This document shows positions 10,008 to 19,574 of a DNA stretch of 64,000 nucleotides, piece by piece. The stretch lies in contig SDUX01000004.1 of NCBI GenBank assembly GCA_008729055.1, positions 3,474,172-3,538,171 of the forward strand, written 5' to 3'. Both the position numbers and the translations under genes were made by a program. This DNA is from Pyropia haitanensis. Lineage: Eukaryota > Rhodophyta > Bangiophyceae > Bangiales > Bangiaceae. Every line of letters starts with the position of its first letter. The stretch's first letter is position 1. The notes below the pieces were generated by a model. The model saw nothing but the letters and a program-made list of their open reading frames with translations, had not been told where the DNA came from and made no database searches.

Positions 10008-12476
10008 ATGGCGGGCAATGGTGCCAAGCGGGCGCAGTCGGCGACGAAGACTGTGTCGCCGGCCAAGATGGCTCGGCTTGCAGTCCTCCAAGCCCCTACG
10101 CGCGCGGACCGAGATGTCAAGGACTGGATGCGCGCTTCTTCTGGCACAAGCGGCGCCGTAGTGCAGCCTCCGCTGCGCCTGCTGCCGTCGTCGGCAACGC
10201 GCCCAACTCTTACGCCCACCTCGCGGTTTGGCGTTCCGTCCGCTTTTCCGTCTCCTGCGAGCTACTTTGAGGAGTTCCGGGGCGTACGCCCGGACGGCAG
10301 CGCGCAGACTGAGGCACTGGTTGGCTCTACTGCTGCGCTGCCCACTGCTGTTCCGGTGGGCAGTCTCCTGCCGAGCGACGGGAACGTGCCTGACAGCTAC
10401 GAGTCACCCATGACCGACGCTTCCGGGCTGTTCAATGCTCCCATGGTGCTGGATACGCAGCAGTCGGCGCACGGCGAGCTTGCGGTGGCACCGTCTGTGC
10501 CTTTGTCGGCGCCTAGCCTGCCAAAGACCGCGCCCATGACGGAGCCGCTTCTCGACACCGACCCCGAAACCAACATGCGTAACGCCCTTTTCGGCATTCG
10601 TTCGTCTAGCATGGCGGCTCCTCGGCGGGCAACCATTTCCGGGCTTCCTTCTCTGAGCTCTTCCGGGCAGCAGGCGGCGCAAGGGCCGCCCGCTCGTGTT
10701 GAGGGCTCAGCTAGTCGAGCGGATGGGCCACGTGTGCCGCCCGTCAACCCTGCGCGCCCTGGACGGCGTGGCGGCGCGCGTCGGGCTACCATTGGTGCAC
10801 CGCCTGCCTCAAAGCCGCGTTCTGTGGCTGCGCGGCCTGTGCCCATTGCTCCCCGTCCGATTGTGTCGTCTGAAGGGAGTCGTCATGTGGTGACAGCGCA
10901 ACCGGCACCCCCTGCCTCCGTGTCGGGCGGCACCCATCCGTCCCAGCCACCCTTGCCTCCATTGGTGCGCGGCGTCTCCACCGCTGCATCCGTGCCGTCT
11001 GCCGCGGTGTCGCCTGTCACGGGCAGCGCTGCATCTCCCACTCCGCGGGAGGGCGCCAACTCATCGAGTGCCGGCCCGTCGCCTCCTGCACCCGCGCCTA
11101 CCCCCTCCAGCGGTGGTCGTCCTCCGCATCAGGTGGCTGGCGCAGCACGCGCCGCACCGTGCTCGTCTCCCTCCCTTCGCGGCGTTTCTTCTGGGCGTGT
11201 TTGTCAGCAGAGTCCGACTGCCGCGTCGGCGCCCTCGGCGAGCGCGCTGGAGTCTCGCATGATCTCCCTGGAGTCGTTTGTGAAGCAGTCAGTGGACAAG
11301 CTGCAGCAGGGCATGGAGACCCACGGAGCGTCCCTGGAGAAGATGGCTCAAGCGGTGGGCGTGCTGCAGGCGACCGCGTGCAAGGCGGAGGCCAAAATCA
11401 GCCACGAGAAGAACGACACTGACAAGGACGAAGATGGGAGCAGCACGGGGGAGGTGGCCGTATCGGAGGAGGACGTCGACCTCTCAGACAAGGTGGGCAT
11501 CATGGCGGCTCCGCGCACAACGAACAACGCCGGCAAGCAGCGCGCCGCCGTTCGGACGGCGCGCGTTGTCAAGTCGGGCTTTGCCAAGGTGCAGGCGGCG
11601 GTAAGGGCGCGCGCGGACACCAACCTGGAAGGACTGTACTCCATGTTGTCCATCCGTCCAGTTCTTCAGACGGCGGTCAACCAGCGCATCGCTTTCGCTG
11701 TTGTTGCTCAGCATGCGTTTCCGCCGCCCGAGATGATTATGGACATGACTCTGGTGAGCGTGCAGGCCAAGCGCGGCGGCACTATCGAGGAAGCTGAAGA
11801 GTTCCTGCTGTCGGACATCTGCAAGCCTGCCAAGGTGAAGAGCCACCTCTTTGCAAACAAGCCAATGCCGACCGTTAAGGCGTCTGTGCCGCTGTCGCAG
11901 GTCCTCCCGCACACCATTGAGAACCTCAAGAAGCGTATGGTGCCTGCCTGGTTCGCGTGCAACGGCTGCGACATGCAGGAGATGTCCAAGATCGATGCCA
12001 TCAAGTGGTTGTATGACGACAAGTACTCGTCGTCAATGAACGGGGCGACTGGCATCCGCGACGCTGTGCGAGATGGGTTTCTCTTCCTGGGTGCCGACTA
12101 CCGCATCAAGGACGGCGGGGTTGGGGTCGGCAAGCTTGTGGAGTGCACCACAGGGCACTTCAACCTGGCTTCCTGCTTTGTGCGGGCCTACCTTGAGCTC
12201 ATCGCGGCTGGTGATCGCGGTCGTCGGCGCACTGGCAAGGACTGTGGATGGTACGTGCGTTATCGTGCGGAGGGGATGCGGACGGCCCGCTTTTTGCCGA
12301 CCGATGAGAAGGCCTACTACGGCATGGTCTTCGTCGACGCTGCTGACGACAACAAGATGAACTTCGACGACGACGAGGGGCAAACAGCCATGGTGCTCTA
12401 CCAGCAGCAAGAGAAGTTTAACGCAGGGCTGAGCCAGCTGCTCGAGAGCGACGTGCCGTCGCCCGACGATAAGTGA
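10008..12476 (+). CDS. Uncharacterised 822-aa protein with coiled coil and conserved-looking C-terminal domain
   Basis: The reading frame is open from 9792, but the first ATG is at 10008 in a good context (CACCATGG) after a pyrimidine-rich leader. Length 822 aa, no intron. Residues 1-420 are low-complexity Ser/Pro/Ala. A predicted amphipathic coiled coil follows (ESRMISLESFVKQ through KMAQAVGVLQATACK). Next come an acidic segment and a compositionally normal domain of about 300 residues with several Cys and aromatic motifs (WFACNGCDM, GFLFLGADYRIKDGG, CGWYVRYRAEGM, AYYGMVFVD). The tail is acidic. I do not recognise the domain. Its position divergent from a transposase-like gene and its repeat-like setting suggest an element-encoded accessory protein such as a DNA-binding TnpA-like factor or ORF1-type protein, but a host gene is equally possible. 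Confidence 0.6.
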   Translation: MAGNGAKRAQSATKTVSPAKMARLAVLQAPTRADRDVKDWMRASSGTSGAVVQPPLRLLPSSATRPTLTPTSRFGVPSAFPSPASYFEEFRGVRPDGSAQTEALVGSTAALPTAVPVGSLLPSDGNVPDSYESPMTDASGLFNAPMVLDTQQSAHGELAVAPSVPLSAPSLPKTAPMTEPLLDTDPETNMRNALFGIRSSSMAAPRRATISGLPSLSSSGQQAAQGPPARVEGSASRADGPRVPPVNPARPGRRGGARRATIGAPPASKPRSVAARPVPIAPRPIVSSEGSRHVVTAQPAPPASVSGGTHPSQPPLPPLVRGVSTAASVPSAAVSPVTGSAASPTPREGANSSSAGPSPPAPAPTPSSGGRPPHQVAGAARAAPCSSPSLRGVSSGRVCQQSPTAASAPSASALESRMISLESFVKQSVDKLQQGMETHGASLEKMAQAVGVLQATACKAEAKISHEKNDTDKDEDGSSTGEVAVSEEDVDLSDKVGIMAAPRTTNNAGKQRAAVRTARVVKSGFAKVQAAVRARADTNLEGLYSMLSIRPVLQTAVNQRIAFAVVAQHAFPPPEMIMDMTLVSVQAKRGGTIEEAEEFLLSDICKPAKVKSHLFANKPMPTVKASVPLSQVLPHTIENLKKRMVPAWFACNGCDMQEMSKIDAIKWLYDDKYSSSMNGATGIRDAVRDGFLFLGADYRIKDGGVGVGKLVECTTGHFNLASCFVRAYLELIAAGDRGRRRTGKDCGWYVRYRAEGMRTARFLPTDEKAYYGMVFVDAADDNKMNFDDDEGQTAMVLYQQQEKFNAGLSQLLESDVPSPDDK

Positions 12477-13391
12477 GGCGGTTATCAATGTCAAGTGGCT
12501 GGGTTCCGTCCCACGGCGTCCGCAGGTTGGGTTGTATCGTCTTGCTTGCGTTAGTGTTTGTATGCGTGTCGTACGATGATTATGAACGCTTGTAGTCCAT
12601 CCGCCGTAGCCGTAGTCGTGCTTCTCGTCGTCCACGTGTACACCGCCGCTCGTACGTGCGCTCTGTGCGTCGGGGGAGGGGCACGGGACGAGCGGGGTGG
12701 CTGCGCGGTCTGTCGCCCCGGTCGACCCTTGGATGTGGCTGTGGGACGTCCACGCGGAGTGGGACGGGCTTTGCATCTCTTTGACACGGCAGCTCGGCTG
12801 CATGAGGGGTGGGGAGGCCGGCCTGCTAGCTCGCCGGGTGGTCGGCTCACGCCGGTCCGCTCGTAGAGGGAGCCCCATGAGCGTTTTGACGCGTACTTGC
12901 GTCCGCTCGTGCGCGTCACAGGGGTCCAGCGAAATAACTGAGACTGGTGGATGGCAGGGGAACGGCAGGGGAAGGAGGGCAGCCGGCCGCCCTGCCCCTG
13001 CCGCCCGCCGACCCGCCGCCGTCGCCGCCTGGAACAATCGGCAGCTGAACGCGGGCAAATGGCCCTCGCAGGCACGGCTACCGTGAATGCTTGGAGAGTC
13101 CTGGCACGCTTGAGGACTCAGCGACCACCAGAGCGTCATGGGGACGGGCGGGCGGGCGGGCGGGCAGGCAGGTGGGCGGGGGGGCGTGCCGGGTGGCCGC
13201 CAGTCCGGGCGGCCGGGCAGCCCGTGCAGCCGCCCGGCGCAGAATGCCGCCGGGCCGCGCCGTGCATGGCCGCCCAGATCCGGTGGCACGCGGCGGTCTG
13301 CGCACGTTCCGTTTCTGGGGATCTGACTGTAATGCAGCCCTGGAGGTCTCTATCAATCGACCATCGAAGGGGACCAACGACGTCCAACGCG
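12477..13391. other. 3' flank of the 822-aa ORF and GC-rich spacer
   Basis: No gene supported. The segment starts with a mixed-composition 3' region and becomes GC-rich from about 12930. It contains a short GGGC tetranucleotide run at about 13144-13167. Confidence 0.5.
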
Positions 13392-13604
13392 CCCCCGCTA
13401 AGATGGACTAATCGAGCCACATCGATTTTCCATCGTCAAACCCCCTAAGATGGAGAATCATTGCAAGGAGACGATCCCCCCTGTGACATCGATGAGCGAA
13501 AGACACGGTCCAGTATACACCCTCTCACGGGTGCCTGAGGGGGGCTTAGTGTATACCTGCGTCCAGGCTCTCAAATCGCCGGTTTAGTATACAGGCTCTC
13601 ACGG
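13392..13604. repeat. Left cluster of short repeated motifs (CTAAGATGGA and AGTATACA)
   Basis: Two copies of CTAAGATGGA, each preceded by C-runs, lie at 13398-13407 and 13445-13454. They are followed by two AGTATACA...CTCTCACGG copies at 13512-13530 and 13586-13604, with a GTGTATACC motif between them. A similar cluster in opposite orientation is at 19484-19570. This looks like the subterminal repeat region of a mobile element, although no terminal repeat or target duplication could be proven. Confidence 0.5.
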
Positions 13605-14665
13605 CCTCTCTGGGGCACCCCTCCGAAATCACCTCGGGCACCCCCCCACCACCGTGAGGCACGCCTCGTTGGCCGGCGCGCCTGGCTGGCAATTGCCCGG
13701 CTGGAAATTTTTTGGCTGTCTCGCTCGTCGGGTAACCGTGTGTTCCCGCCAGTTTGTACGTCTACGCTTCTACGCGCGCGATCTGGTGGCCCGCTCGTCG
13801 TGGTCGCCACGCATCGCCTCCCCATGGCGCGTCACCGGCGGGCGGGGCGGCACCGGCGGGGCGGCTGCGGTCCCCGCGGCCGCCCCGGTCGGCACGGTTG
13901 CCCCCGCCACCCCGGCCGCCCCCGCCACCCCGGCCGCCCCAGCTACCCCGGCCGCCCCCGCCACCCCTGCCTCCCCGGCAGCCGCAGGCTGCTCCGGCCG
14001 CCCCGCGCAGCATTGGTAGCCCCACCGGCTGCGGCGCTCGGCAGCAGCCGCTACCCTAGCCGCACTTTACGCCGCTGCTCCCGTGGTGGCAGTGGCCGCC
14101 GCCGCCTCGGCCGCCGCAGCCGTCGCGGTGGCCCCGGTGGCGGCCGCTGCCGTCCTCCGCCGCCTGTGTCTCCTACGCGGCCGCGACCGCCGCAACCCGT
14201 CACCGCTGCCCCCGCGGCTGCGGCTGCGGCCGCTGGGGCAATCACCGCCGCCGCCCACAGCCACGGGTCTGGCGACGGCGGCAGCGGTGGAGGCGGCGGC
14301 GGCGGCGGCAGCCGCTTGCTAACGCTGCCCCTGCAGCCGCTGCCACGGCGGCAGCGGCCACCGCCGCTGCTGCGCACCACCGCTTGCATCGCGGTTGCGG
14401 CGGCGGCGGCTGCCGCCGCTCCCCCCCCGCGCGACCGTCGTGGCAGCGCCGTCTGCCGCCACTCCCACACTCCACCGCCACTGCCCCGGCCGGTGGGGGG
14501 GGCTGACGCCGCCGCCGCGCACTGCGGTCTCCCCCCTGACGCGACCGCGGCAGGCTGGCGCCCGCGCCGCGGCGAGCCGCCTCCCCTGACGCTGGTTGAG
14601 GCGGCCGGGCAGCAAGACGACTGTGGCGACCAGCTCCTCACATGGCAGGCAGAGATATTTGATTA
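13605..14665. other. GC-rich low-complexity block, coding status unclear
   Basis: From about 13830 to 14600 the DNA is dominated by GCC/CCG-type triplets, and several frames on both strands stay open as a result. A plus-strand frame reads Pro-Ala-Thr repeats from an 18-bp tandem unit. No domain, plausible start context or frame preference separates a real gene from composition artefacts. Confidence 0.4.
13901..13975 (+). repeat. 18-bp tandem repeat (CCCCGCCACCCCGGCCGC type)
   Basis: About four imperfect 18-bp units run in tandem. In one plus frame they would encode a PATPAA repeat; in the minus frame a GVAGAA repeat. Confidence 0.7.
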
Positions 14666-16059
14666 AAATTACAATCCAAGCGATTATTCCATGGAGGTCA
14701 ACAGTACATACAAATCCGACTTGACTCACATCTCCTGGCCTATCTGGCGAATCAGATGTCCAATTCGTCCAACCTGATAGGCTGTTGCACAATCTGAACT
14801 GGGCGAGATGAAGATTGTAGTACTGAATCAATTGTTTCCGGAGATGGGATTACAATATTTGACTCTGAACCCATCCTGGTCAGCGACTTGCGACTGCCAA
14901 CGCCGAAGACTGAAGCGCCGGCGTCTGACGCTCCCCTCCACCCCGCCTCGGTCGCCCGCGTCGCCGTTTTACGCTCTCCGAGCAGACTTGGTGGATATGT
15001 ATGCCTTGTCTCCGACTCCTATCAGTGTTGAGAGCGCGCCTGCACACACGTCTGTCACGGCCGCGACCACAACGGTTTCATGGAGGGCCGAAGTGCATCA
15101 CCCTCACACCACTGGTTCCGCCGCTCGGGCGCGCTCGTGACGGTGAAACGCCGTCAGTTGTGCCTTTTTGGCGTCCCCAATGGTCCACGCTCCAAAAGCC
15201 ATGAATTTTTTTTCAGTAAATAGCGCTGACAAGCGCCGCCGGTCCGTTATGGTGTGACCTGTTGCTCGGTATGTACGTGCATGTGGAGTACATAGGACCC
15301 GCGGAGCTGGAGGGATCCGTCATTTCCGAGTAAACTGATGACGCTGCGACTATTGATGTATTTTTTTATTGCTCTGCACCATCATGGGGGACAGAAAAAG
15401 CCAGGAATTTATGGAGGGAAGCGCTTCATGCTATAAACGCCCCGCCTCCCAGAGCTTTTTGGTGGTTCACCGTCCTCTTTTCTTGCACAGACACTGAGGG
15501 CACGTCCACCAATGTCGATATTCGCCGATATTCGTGCCACGTAGGAAAAACGTGGCGCGTCGGGCCAAACGTGGCACTGATGCGGTCGTTCATCAATGTC
15601 AACGAGCTATTCCGGCCTAAAACGAACCCCCCTCAGCGAATAGACTTGATATAAGTGACGACATAACTTCCTCTCCGTACCCTGACGTCTGTTAGCTCCA
15701 GAGCTATCGCCGGGCCAAAACAGGGTGTTTTGGCCGAGCGATAGCCCTGGAGCCAACAGACCTTACCAATTGCCAGGGCGATGATTGGCTGAGAGCGTGC
15801 CACGTGTGGGCATCATTTCGACAGTGTGATAGTGGAGAGTTGTCAACACCAACGGCCTGGAACGAAGACGACGAACGGACCCGTGGTTTGGAAGGTAGCC
15901 TGTTGGTAGCCCCCGTCTCCACCGTAAGTCCACTTCACGTGCTTCGCCTGATAGCTCGCCGATAGCCCGACCACCCAGACGCTGCCACGTATGTACACGT
16001 GGCGTCTTAAAACCACTCATTTAAGACTGATAGCCGACATTGGTGGACGTGCCCTGAGG
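14666..16059. other. AT-richer non-coding segment with small hairpins and a possible TATA box
   Basis: GC content drops sharply compared with both flanks and no reading frame of meaningful length exists. The sequence TATAAACG at 15432-15439 is followed by a pyrimidine-rich stretch and could be a core promoter, but no gene follows it. A small perfect 7-bp inverted repeat (GCCACGT...ACGTGGC) lies near 15535-15555 and another near 15985-16010. Confidence 0.5.
15687..15761. repeat. 36-bp inverted repeat with 3-bp loop (hairpin)
   Basis: The left arm 15687-15722 and right arm 15726-15761 are complementary at 32 of 36 positions around a GGG loop. Read as RNA from the minus strand, three of the four differences become G-U wobbles. 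A snap-back transcript or small MITE remnant would both fit. Confidence 0.85.
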
Positions 16060-16905
16060 GTATGAGTACCTGGTGGCGTACAATTGCTCAAAGTGGTTGG
16101 ACGGCTTGCCAGGGTCCGGACATTGTTGAACCTGTGCAAAGGTTCGCGCTTTGGGCAATGTCGCGCAGCTGGACAAGCCCATAGCGCCGATGAGAACCAC
16201 AAATGTAGTGGAGGAGGTCTGCTGTACTGTTGGGATCTGAGAACTGTAGCTTCTAGTGCGCGAGACCACTGTGGGGCGTTAGACAGCCTGTCGAGGCTAC
16301 CTGTCCAGAATGGTCACTTTGGGGGTCTGTACGACCCACTTCCCGACGTTTGCGAAACATTTTGAGCACATAACCGTGCTCAGCGACGTCGGTTTAGTCG
16401 ATTGAGCATGCTTCAGAAAAGTTGGTGAACTAGTCCTTGGCTCGTGTTGCACGTCGTGACGCTGCCCCACACACACCTCGGTGCAATGCGTCACACGCCG
16501 CTACAACGCGTTTCAGAAAGTGAAGCAAAAATTTCTCAAGCTGTTCCCATCAGACTAATTCGATAACGCTGAGCACGAGTATGTGCTCAGAAAGTGTCGC
16601 AAACGTCGAGAAGTGGGTGATATGGGCCCCCAAAATGTCCATTCTGGACAGGTAGGCGTGATAGGCCTTCCAACGCCCCACAGCGCTCTCATCCTTCAAA
16701 AACTACATCTATCAGATCTAGACAGTGTACTCAGCTACCTCCATAGCTTTTTGCACTCTCAACTGCGCTGTGGGCGCAACCAGCTGCGCCGCAATGCATA
16801 CCACCGTATCAGCAGTGAGTCAGTCACCAATGAGTGAACTGCAGAGTGCTTTCTTTGCATGTTTACGGCTCAGTGGCCAACAGGTACCTCTGGTCTTAGC
16901 GTTCA
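16060..16905. repeat. Approximately 840-bp near-palindromic (foldback) sequence
   Basis: The left half and the reverse complement of the right half align over roughly 400 bp per arm around a centre near 16478. The best conserved part is 16266-16395 against 16562-16690: GTGGGGCGTT, CTACCTGTCCAGAATGG, CACTTC[CT]CGACGTTTGCGA and GAGCACATA..CGTGCTCAGCG recur in inverted order. Similarity is weaker toward the outer ends and the centre, where GTGACGC...GCGTCAC closes the fold. There is no coding capacity. A foldback-type transposon, a long-TIR MITE or an inverted duplication are the alternatives. Confidence 0.8.
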
Positions 16906-17746
16906 TTAATCAAGGTAGACCCATTGCGCTCAAAAGCGCTCGGAGCGGGCGCCTATAGCGCTTCTGCCACCCAGCCTCTCGACATTCCTGTCGGCCGTAC
17001 GGGTGCACGACGCCAGATGTGTGCACCAATAGGTTCAGCGTGATCATGTTACCCAGATATGACTACCTCTTCCCACGGTATGGCTCTCATGCTCTCTATA
17101 TTCAGGCCCATACTGTACAGCGGATGACAAAGAAACAGACGGGAGGCACTTTCTTGCACTGTCTGAACAAACGATTGCGTTCTGCAGGATTACAAATGTC
17201 AGGATGTCCAAAGAGCCATAGCGAAAAGTGTTTCACCATCGCAGACGCCGCTGAGCTACGGAACACAGGGGGAATGGTGAAGACATGGCGCCCCTCCATG
17301 TGGTCGTTCGGGGCTGTGCTCTCGCAGATATCGGCAGACTCGCACTCAAGACTGGATAGAGCAAGTGAATAAGGCTTATGTATCCACCTGGCCTGCTGGG
17401 TGGCCAGGAAGTGGAGAAGCGGGCGACCAGGCGGGGTGGACGGGGGCGTCGGGCGCCGGCGCTTCAGCAGTTGGGAGTTGCCAGGTCCAAGTCGTTGACC
17501 AGGATAGGTGTTTTTCCTAAGTTGGTACTCTCATGTCAAGCAAGAATATGAGTAGTATTGATTGCTACAGAGTCGCAGTTCAGAAAGTGTGACAGCCTAT
17601 CAGAACAGACGTACGAGACACTTGATTCGCCAAACAGGCCGAGTGATGTGTGTTAAGTCTGAGGTGCGTGTACTTTTGTGTCCACATCGAATATTCGCGG
17701 TATATAAGTTTTCTCAAATACCTCTGCGTGCAAGCAGCGTGGCCGG
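16906..17746. other. AT-richer non-coding segment before GC-rich block
   Basis: No supported gene. A 117-codon open frame from 17019 contains no recognisable motif. The segment ends in a promoter-like TATA sequence immediately before the extremely GC-rich block. Confidence 0.45.
17701..17708 (+). promoter_or_regulatory. TATA-box-like sequence TATATAAG
   Basis: TATATAAG stands in AT-rich flanking sequence just upstream of the GC-rich block. A transcription start would be expected about 30 bp downstream, that is at the edge of the GC-rich repeats. No gene product can be named, so the function is speculative. Confidence 0.35.
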
Positions 17747-18917
17747 TCACCCCTCCCCCCGCACGGCGGCGGCCGCTGCAGCTGCCGCCACGGAGGCAGC
17801 GGCGGCAGGGGGCGGCGGCGACAGCCATTGCCGCCGCGGCGAGGGCGGGGGCGACGGCGCCAGCCGCCACTGCGGCGGCGGGGGCCGCGGCTGCGGCGAT
17901 GGCGAGCGGTGGCGGCAGAGACAGCGGGGGCAGCGGTGGCGAAGGGCGACGGCGGCGGCCGGCGCTGCCGTGGCGGGCGGATCGGCGGCGGCCGGCAGCG
18001 ACAGCGAAGGCGGCAGCGGCAGCCGGAGCGTTAGCCAACCGGCAGGGGCGGCGGCGATGGTGACGGCGGCCGGGGCAGCAGCCGGCGAGCGGCCGGCCGG
18101 GCAGCTGGCCGACAATGGTAGCCCGCGATTGGCGGCAAAAGGCACGCGGCGGCAGCCTGCTGGCGGCGGCAGCCTGCTGGCGGCGGCAGCCTGCTGGCGG
18201 CTGCCGGCAGCAAAGGCGGCGGCGGCAGCGGCAGCCGGGCGGCAGCAACCCGGTGGGGGCGGCGGCGGCGGGGGCGGCGGCCGGGGCGGCAGCCCGGGCA
18301 GCAGGCGGCCGGCGGCCGGCCAGGCAGGCCGCCCGCGGCGGCACCCCGCCAGCGACGGCAGCATGCCGGCGGCAGTAGCTGGCGGCTGCGGCGGCGGCCG
18401 GGGGACGGACCGGCAGCCGGCCGGCGGGGGCGGCCGCCCCCAGCCAGGGCGGCGACCGGCGGCAGCGGCGGTGGCGGCAGCGTCAGCCGCGACGGCAGCC
18501 AACCGGCGGATGCGGCGGCGGCGGCCGCGGCGGCGGCGGCCGGGGCGGCAGCCTGGGCGGCAGGCGGCCCGCGGCCGACCAGGCAGGCGGCCGGCGGCCG
18601 GCAGCAACGGCGGCGGCGGCAGCGGCAGCCCGGGCGGCAGCAGCCCGCAGCGGGGGGGGCAGAGGTGGCGACGGAGGCGGCGGGCGGCCGCGGGGGCGGC
18701 GGCGGCGGTGGCGGCGGCCGTGGCGGCGGGCGGCGGCGGCGGCAGCGGCAGCGGCGGCGGCCACGGCGACGGCGGTGGCGGGCGGCCGCGGCCGCCCGCC
18801 GCGGCAGCCGCGGCGGCCGCGGCGGCAGCGGTCGCGGGCGGCGGCGGGGGCGGCGACGGCCGCGGCGGGGGCGGCGGCGGCGGTGGCGGCGGGCGGCCGC
18901 GGCCGCCCGCCGCGGCA

Positions 18918-18951
<34 letters not shown>

Positions 18952-19240
18952 GCGGCGGGGGGCGGGCGGCCGCGGGGGCGGCGGCGTCGGTGGCGGCGGC
19001 GGCGGCGGCAGCGACGGCCGCGGCGGGGGCGGCGGCGACGGCGGCGGCGGAGGCCGTGGCCGCCCGCCGCAGCAGCCGTGGCGGCCGCGGCGGCGGCGGT
19101 CTCGGGCGGCGGCGGGGGCGGCGACGGCAGCGGCGGGGGCGGCGGGCGGCGGGGTCGGCGGCGACGCCGGCGGGCGGCCGCGGGGGCGGCGGCGGCGGCG
19201 GCGGCGGCCGTGGCGGTACGTCGCACGCCTCACCAGCATC
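17747..19240. repeat. Extremely GC-rich GGC/GCG-based degenerate repeat block
   Basis: About 1.5 kb is built almost entirely from GGC, GCG, GCC and CGG triplets with locally duplicated phrases, for example a 15-bp phrase GGCGGCAGCCTGCTG repeated near 18150-18195. Open frames of 460-670 codons exist in several phases on both strands purely because stop codons cannot occur. I treat it as non-coding repeat DNA. Confidence 0.6.
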
Positions 19241-19483
19241 GGAGGCGGCGGATGCCGACGGCCCACAATTAATTGCCCGCCCGAGGACAATCCGAGTGCA
19301 CCCGCCCTCCGGGATCCCGACCTGTGTGCACCCGCCCCCAGCTGTCCAGCTGTCAGACGGATTGCCGGGGCAGAGGCCGCGACGGCCGTCGGGGCCGCCT
19401 GCGTCACGCCTCCCTGGCCCACGGGTCATGCCCAATTCGAAAATGTGTGGCTCACGGTGGGTCACTTCCAGGCCGTGGAGCAG

Positions 19484-19570
19484 GTATACACCTCTGGCAC
19501 GACCGCCTCTGAGACCATCTGAGAGCGGTATACACCATCTGCGATTTCAGCCCGTGTGGGGGGTGTATAC
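19484..19570. repeat. Right cluster of GTATACACC motifs
   Basis: Two GTATACACC motifs (from 19484 and from 19528) and one inverted GGTGTATAC (19562-19570) occur within 90 bp, with AAATCGC-like and CACACGGG-like words that also occur in the left cluster at 13512-13604 in the opposite orientation. They may be the other end of an approximately 6-kb element. Confidence 0.5.
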
Positions 19571-19574
19571 CTGA

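Noticed and set aside
3597..13500. Possible terminal repeats of a transposon spanning both divergent genes (shared words CCATCGAAG, GACCAACGA, AAGGAGACGAT near both ends)
   Set aside because: Only 9-11-bp matches in mixed orientation; not enough to call terminal repeats.
17562..19574. 670-codon open frame through the GGC-rich block, and 460-570-codon frames on the opposite strand
   Set aside because: All phases on both strands are open because the triplet composition excludes stop codons; there is no domain or start context.
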